Shown here one piece after another: positions 14,153 to 16,387 of a stretch of DNA of 16,387 bases. This stretch comes from Bacteroidales bacterium (GTDB lineage Bacteria > Bacteroidota > Bacteroidia > Bacteroidales > P3). The position numbers and the translations under genes are program-made. Each line of letters starts with the position of its first letter. Positions within the stretch are counted from its first letter, which is position 1. The notes under the pieces were generated by a model that was not told where the DNA came from, did not search any database, and saw nothing but the letters and a program-made list of their open reading frames with translations. The stretch spans positions 1 through 16,387 of the forward strand of contig JAGBSA010000005.1 of the NCBI GenBank assembly GCA_017632095.1. The letters run 5' to 3'.

Positions 14153-14770
14153 ATGGCAAATAATTTGAAACTTATAAAGAATCCTCTAAGCAAGGAAAAC
14201 CCGATTGCAGTACAAGTTTTAGGTATTTGTTCTGCTTTGGCGGTAACAACACAATTGAAACCGGCAGTCGTTATGGCATTATCCGTAACTGTTGTTGTCG
14301 TTTTATCTAACGTTATTGTTTCTTTATTGAGAAATACCATACCTTCACGAATCCGTATCATAGTTCAATTAGTGATTGTCTCTATGATGGTAATTTTAGT
14401 CGACCAATTCTTAAAAGCATTCGTGTATGACGTAAGCAAACAGTTGAGTGTGTTTGTCGGATTGATTATTACAAACTGTATAGTTATGGGACGGTTGGAA
14501 GCGTTCGCATTGGCAAATAAACCACTTCCTTCTTTATTAGATGGTATAGGTAATGGCTTGGGCTATGCAGTTATTTTGATAATCGTAGGTTTCGTTCGAG
14601 AACTATTAGGTCAAGGTTCATTGTGGGGATACAAAGTAATACCGGAATGTTTCTTTGAAGCAGGATATGTAAACAATGGTTTGATGACCATGCCTGCAAT
14701 GGCGTTGATTTTGGTCGGAGTAATAATTTGGATTCACAGAAGTCGCAACAAAGACTTGTGCGAAAAGTAA
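14153..14770 (+). CDS. nqrD: Na+-translocating NADH:quinone reductase subunit D
   Basis: 205-aa integral membrane protein of about six helices. The conserved cysteines Cys26 (LGICSALAVT) and Cys109 (ITNCIVMGR) sit where NqrD, with NqrE, binds the intramembrane iron centre that passes electrons between the two membrane faces. GNGLGYAVILIIVGFVRELLG (133-153) is a family hallmark. It starts two bases after the nqrC stop with the same AGAGATGGC context. Paralogous to NqrE and RnfE; the position in the operon and the N-terminal NPLSKENPI settle the call as NqrD. Confidence 0.95.
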   Translation: MANNLKLIKNPLSKENPIAVQVLGICSALAVTTQLKPAVVMALSVTVVVVLSNVIVSLLRNTIPSRIRIIVQLVIVSMMVILVDQFLKAFVYDVSKQLSVFVGLIITNCIVMGRLEAFALANKPLPSLLDGIGNGLGYAVILIIVGFVRELLGQGSLWGYKVIPECFFEAGYVNNGLMTMPAMALILVGVIIWIHRSRNKDLCEK

Positions 14771-14793
14771 ATGACTAATAAAAGGATAGATTT

Positions 14794-15411
14794 ATGCAAG
14801 AAATAATAAATATATTTGTAAAGTCGATCTTCATAGACAATATGGTATTTGCATTCTTCTTAGGAATGTGTTCATACCTTGCTGTTAGTAAAACAGTGAA
14901 GACATCTATGGGATTAGGTATCGCCGTTGTGTTTGTGTTGGCAATCACTGTGCCGATAAATTATCTGATTAATGAATTTATTTTGAAAGAAGGAGCTTTG
15001 GTTTGGTTAAGTCCTTCTTTTGCAGATGTTGATTTGAGTTTCTTGAGTTTCATATTGTTCATTGCGGTTATTGCTGCAATAGTTCAATTAGTTGAAATGT
15101 TCATCGAGAAAGTATCTCCTTCACTTTACAGTCAGTTAGGTATATTCCTGCCACTTATAGCAGTGAACTGTGCTATCATGGGAGCGTCTTTGTTTATGCA
15201 ACAAAGAGAATATGCCAACATAGGAGAAGTTATATCATTCTCTTTAGGTAGCGGAATCGGTTGGTTGCTTGCCATAATAGGATTAGCAGCGATTAGAGAA
15301 CGCGTAAGATACGCACACATTCCTGCACCATTGAAGGGATTAGGTATAACCTTTATAATAACGGGACTTATGGCTATTGCATTCATGAGTTTCATAGGTA
15401 TAAAACTATAA
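14794..15411 (+). CDS. nqrE: Na+-translocating NADH:quinone reductase subunit E
   Basis: 205-aa membrane protein, inverted-topology partner of NqrD. Cys26 ([12 protein letters not shown]) and Cys126 ([15 protein letters not shown]) complete the set of four cysteines for the shared iron centre. The start [20 protein letters not shown] and [14 protein letters not shown] are close to known NqrE sequences. The gap from nqrD is 23 bases, the longest in the operon, and contains AAAGGATAG before the ATG. nqrF follows 13 bases after its stop. No anomaly seen. Confidence 0.95.
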   Translation: MQEIINIFVKSIFIDNMVFAFFLGMCSYLAVSKTVKTSMGLGIAVVFVLAITVPINYLINEFILKEGALVWLSPSFADVDLSFLSFILFIAVIAAIVQLVEMFIEKVSPSLYSQLGIFLPLIAVNCAIMGASLFMQQREYANIGEVISFSLGSGIGWLLAIIGLAAIRERVRYAHIPAPLKGLGITFIITGLMAIAFMSFIGIKL

Positions 15412-15424
15412 AACAGCAGAAGAG

Positions 15425-16387
15425 ATGGGAAAGATAGTAATAATAAGTGTATTAGTCTTCTTATTGATAGTTCTATTGCTGGTTTCAATTTTGCTTTATG
15501 CGAGAAAAAAATTGGTACCGCAAGGAGACGTGAAGATAAACATTAACGACAAAAAAGATATTGAAGTTCAAACAGGATCTTCCATATTGGCGACACTCGC
15601 AAACGAAAAAATATTCCTTCCTTCTGCTTGTGGAGGACAAGGAACTTGCGGAATGTGTAAATGTAAAGTGATAGAAGGAGGCGGAGAGATGCTTCCAACA
15701 GAAAAACCTCACTTTACAAGAAAACAACAACAAGAAAACTATCGTTTAGGTTGCCAAGTCAAGGTGAAAGAAAACATGAAGATCGAAATACCTGAGGAAA
15801 TCTTCGGTATAAAGAAGTGGGAGTGCGAAGTGCTTAGCAACAATAACGTAGCAACATTTATAAAACAATTCGTAGTTAAGCTACCTGAAGGAGAAACACT
15901 TAATTTCCGCAGTGGAGGATATATTCAAATCGACGTACCGGCTTGTACCATAAACTACAAAGACATGGACATCGATCCGAAATATCATTCCGATTGGGAT
16001 AAGTTCAAAGTTTGGGATTTGGTAATGAAGAATCCGGAACCATGTTTCAGAGCTTACTCTATGGCTAACCACCCTGCAGAGAACAACATCATAATGTTGA
16101 ATATCCGTATTGCAACTCCGCCAATCGATAGAGAAAAAGGCGGTTGGGCAAACGTAAATCCGGGAATTTGTTCTTCATATATCTGGTCTCTAAAGCCGGG
16201 TGATAAGATTACAATCTCAGGTCCATACGGAGAATTCTTCATTAAGGACACCGACAACGAAATGATGTTTATCGGAGGAGGAGTTGGAATGGCTCCAATG
16301 CGTTCACACATCTTCGACTTGTTCAAAACACATCACACAACCAGAAAAGCAACATTCTGGTATGGAGCAAGAGCAATCAAAGACTTG
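15425..16387 (+). CDS. nqrF: Na+-translocating NADH:quinone reductase subunit F (partial, 3' end outside window)
   Basis: 321 residues are present, and the frame is open to the last base; a full NqrF of a little over 400 aa is expected. It is the NADH entry subunit. The N-terminal membrane helix (4-25) is followed by a plant-type [2Fe-2S] ferredoxin domain with Cys69, Cys75, Cys78 ([10 protein letters not shown]) and Cys110. A ferredoxin-reductase domain has the FAD motif RAYS (209-212) and the NADH-binding GGGVGMAP (284-291). The start ATG, in AGAGATGGG, lies 13 bases after nqrE. The last part of the NADH domain, including the C-terminal aromatic end, is missing only because of the window edge. 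Confidence 0.96.
   Translation, partial: MGKIVIISVLVFLLIVLLLVSILLYARKKLVPQGDVKININDKKDIEVQTGSSILATLANEKIFLPSACGGQGTCGMCKCKVIEGGGEMLPTEKPHFTRKQQQENYRLGCQVKVKENMKIEIPEEIFGIKKWECEVLSNNNVATFIKQFVVKLPEGETLNFRSGGYIQIDVPACTINYKDMDIDPKYHSDWDKFKVWDLVMKNPEPCFRAYSMANHPAENNIIMLNIRIATPPIDREKGGWANVNPGICSSYIWSLKPGDKITISGPYGEFFIKDTDNEMMFIGGGVGMAPMRSHIFDLFKTHHTTRKATFWYGARAIKDL

Noticed and set aside
10892..16387. Rnf complex operon
   Set aside because: The paralogous Rnf complex has RnfB and RnfC with 4Fe-4S motifs; here the first gene is NqrA without cysteine motifs, and the last has the NqrF ferredoxin and NADH domains.

Overview
The window looks like chromosomal DNA from an AT-rich member of the Bacteroidota, probably Bacteroidales. 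The evidence is a six-gene Na+-NQR operon in the usual order, a Porin_10-type outer-membrane protein, an LpxL-type acyltransferase, a LemA/TPM pair, and recurring matches to the Bacteroidota -7 promoter element (TAnnTTTG) instead of sigma70 boxes. No tRNA, rRNA, transposase, CRISPR array or phage gene was seen.

Layout. Positions 1-2064 (minus strand) hold a compact operon: a secreted/membrane TPM-domain protein, a LemA protein, then the first 57 codons of parC (topoisomerase IV subunit A), cut by the window edge. A divergent promoter region (2065-2217) separates it from trxB (2218-3162) and a putative porin (3168-5024). The porin has a TTG start and a long perfect stem near its 5' end. A gene-free stretch (5025-5959) is full of structure: a 15-bp inverted repeat, six contiguous 22-bp palindromic repeats, another stem, a strong promoter, and a rod-shaped RNA candidate of about 175 nt with a 3' T-run that resembles 6S RNA. 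An unassigned small beta-barrel protein (5960-6607) follows, with a clear terminator.

Positions 6880-9657 encode DNA polymerase I, but an in-frame TAG at 8281-8283 splits it into a 467-aa 5'-nuclease part and a polymerase part with an ATG nine bases after the stop. The 3'-5' exonuclease motifs have lost their catalytic residues. An LpxL/HtrB-type acyltransferase (9654-10541, minus) converges on polA with overlapping stop codons. From 10892 to the window end runs nqrABCDEF, the sodium-pumping NADH:quinone oxidoreductase, with nqrF cut after 321 residues.

The main points for a second look are the amber-split, proofreading-dead polA, the 22-bp array whose changes preserve pairing in plus-strand RNA, and the 6S-like RNA candidate.
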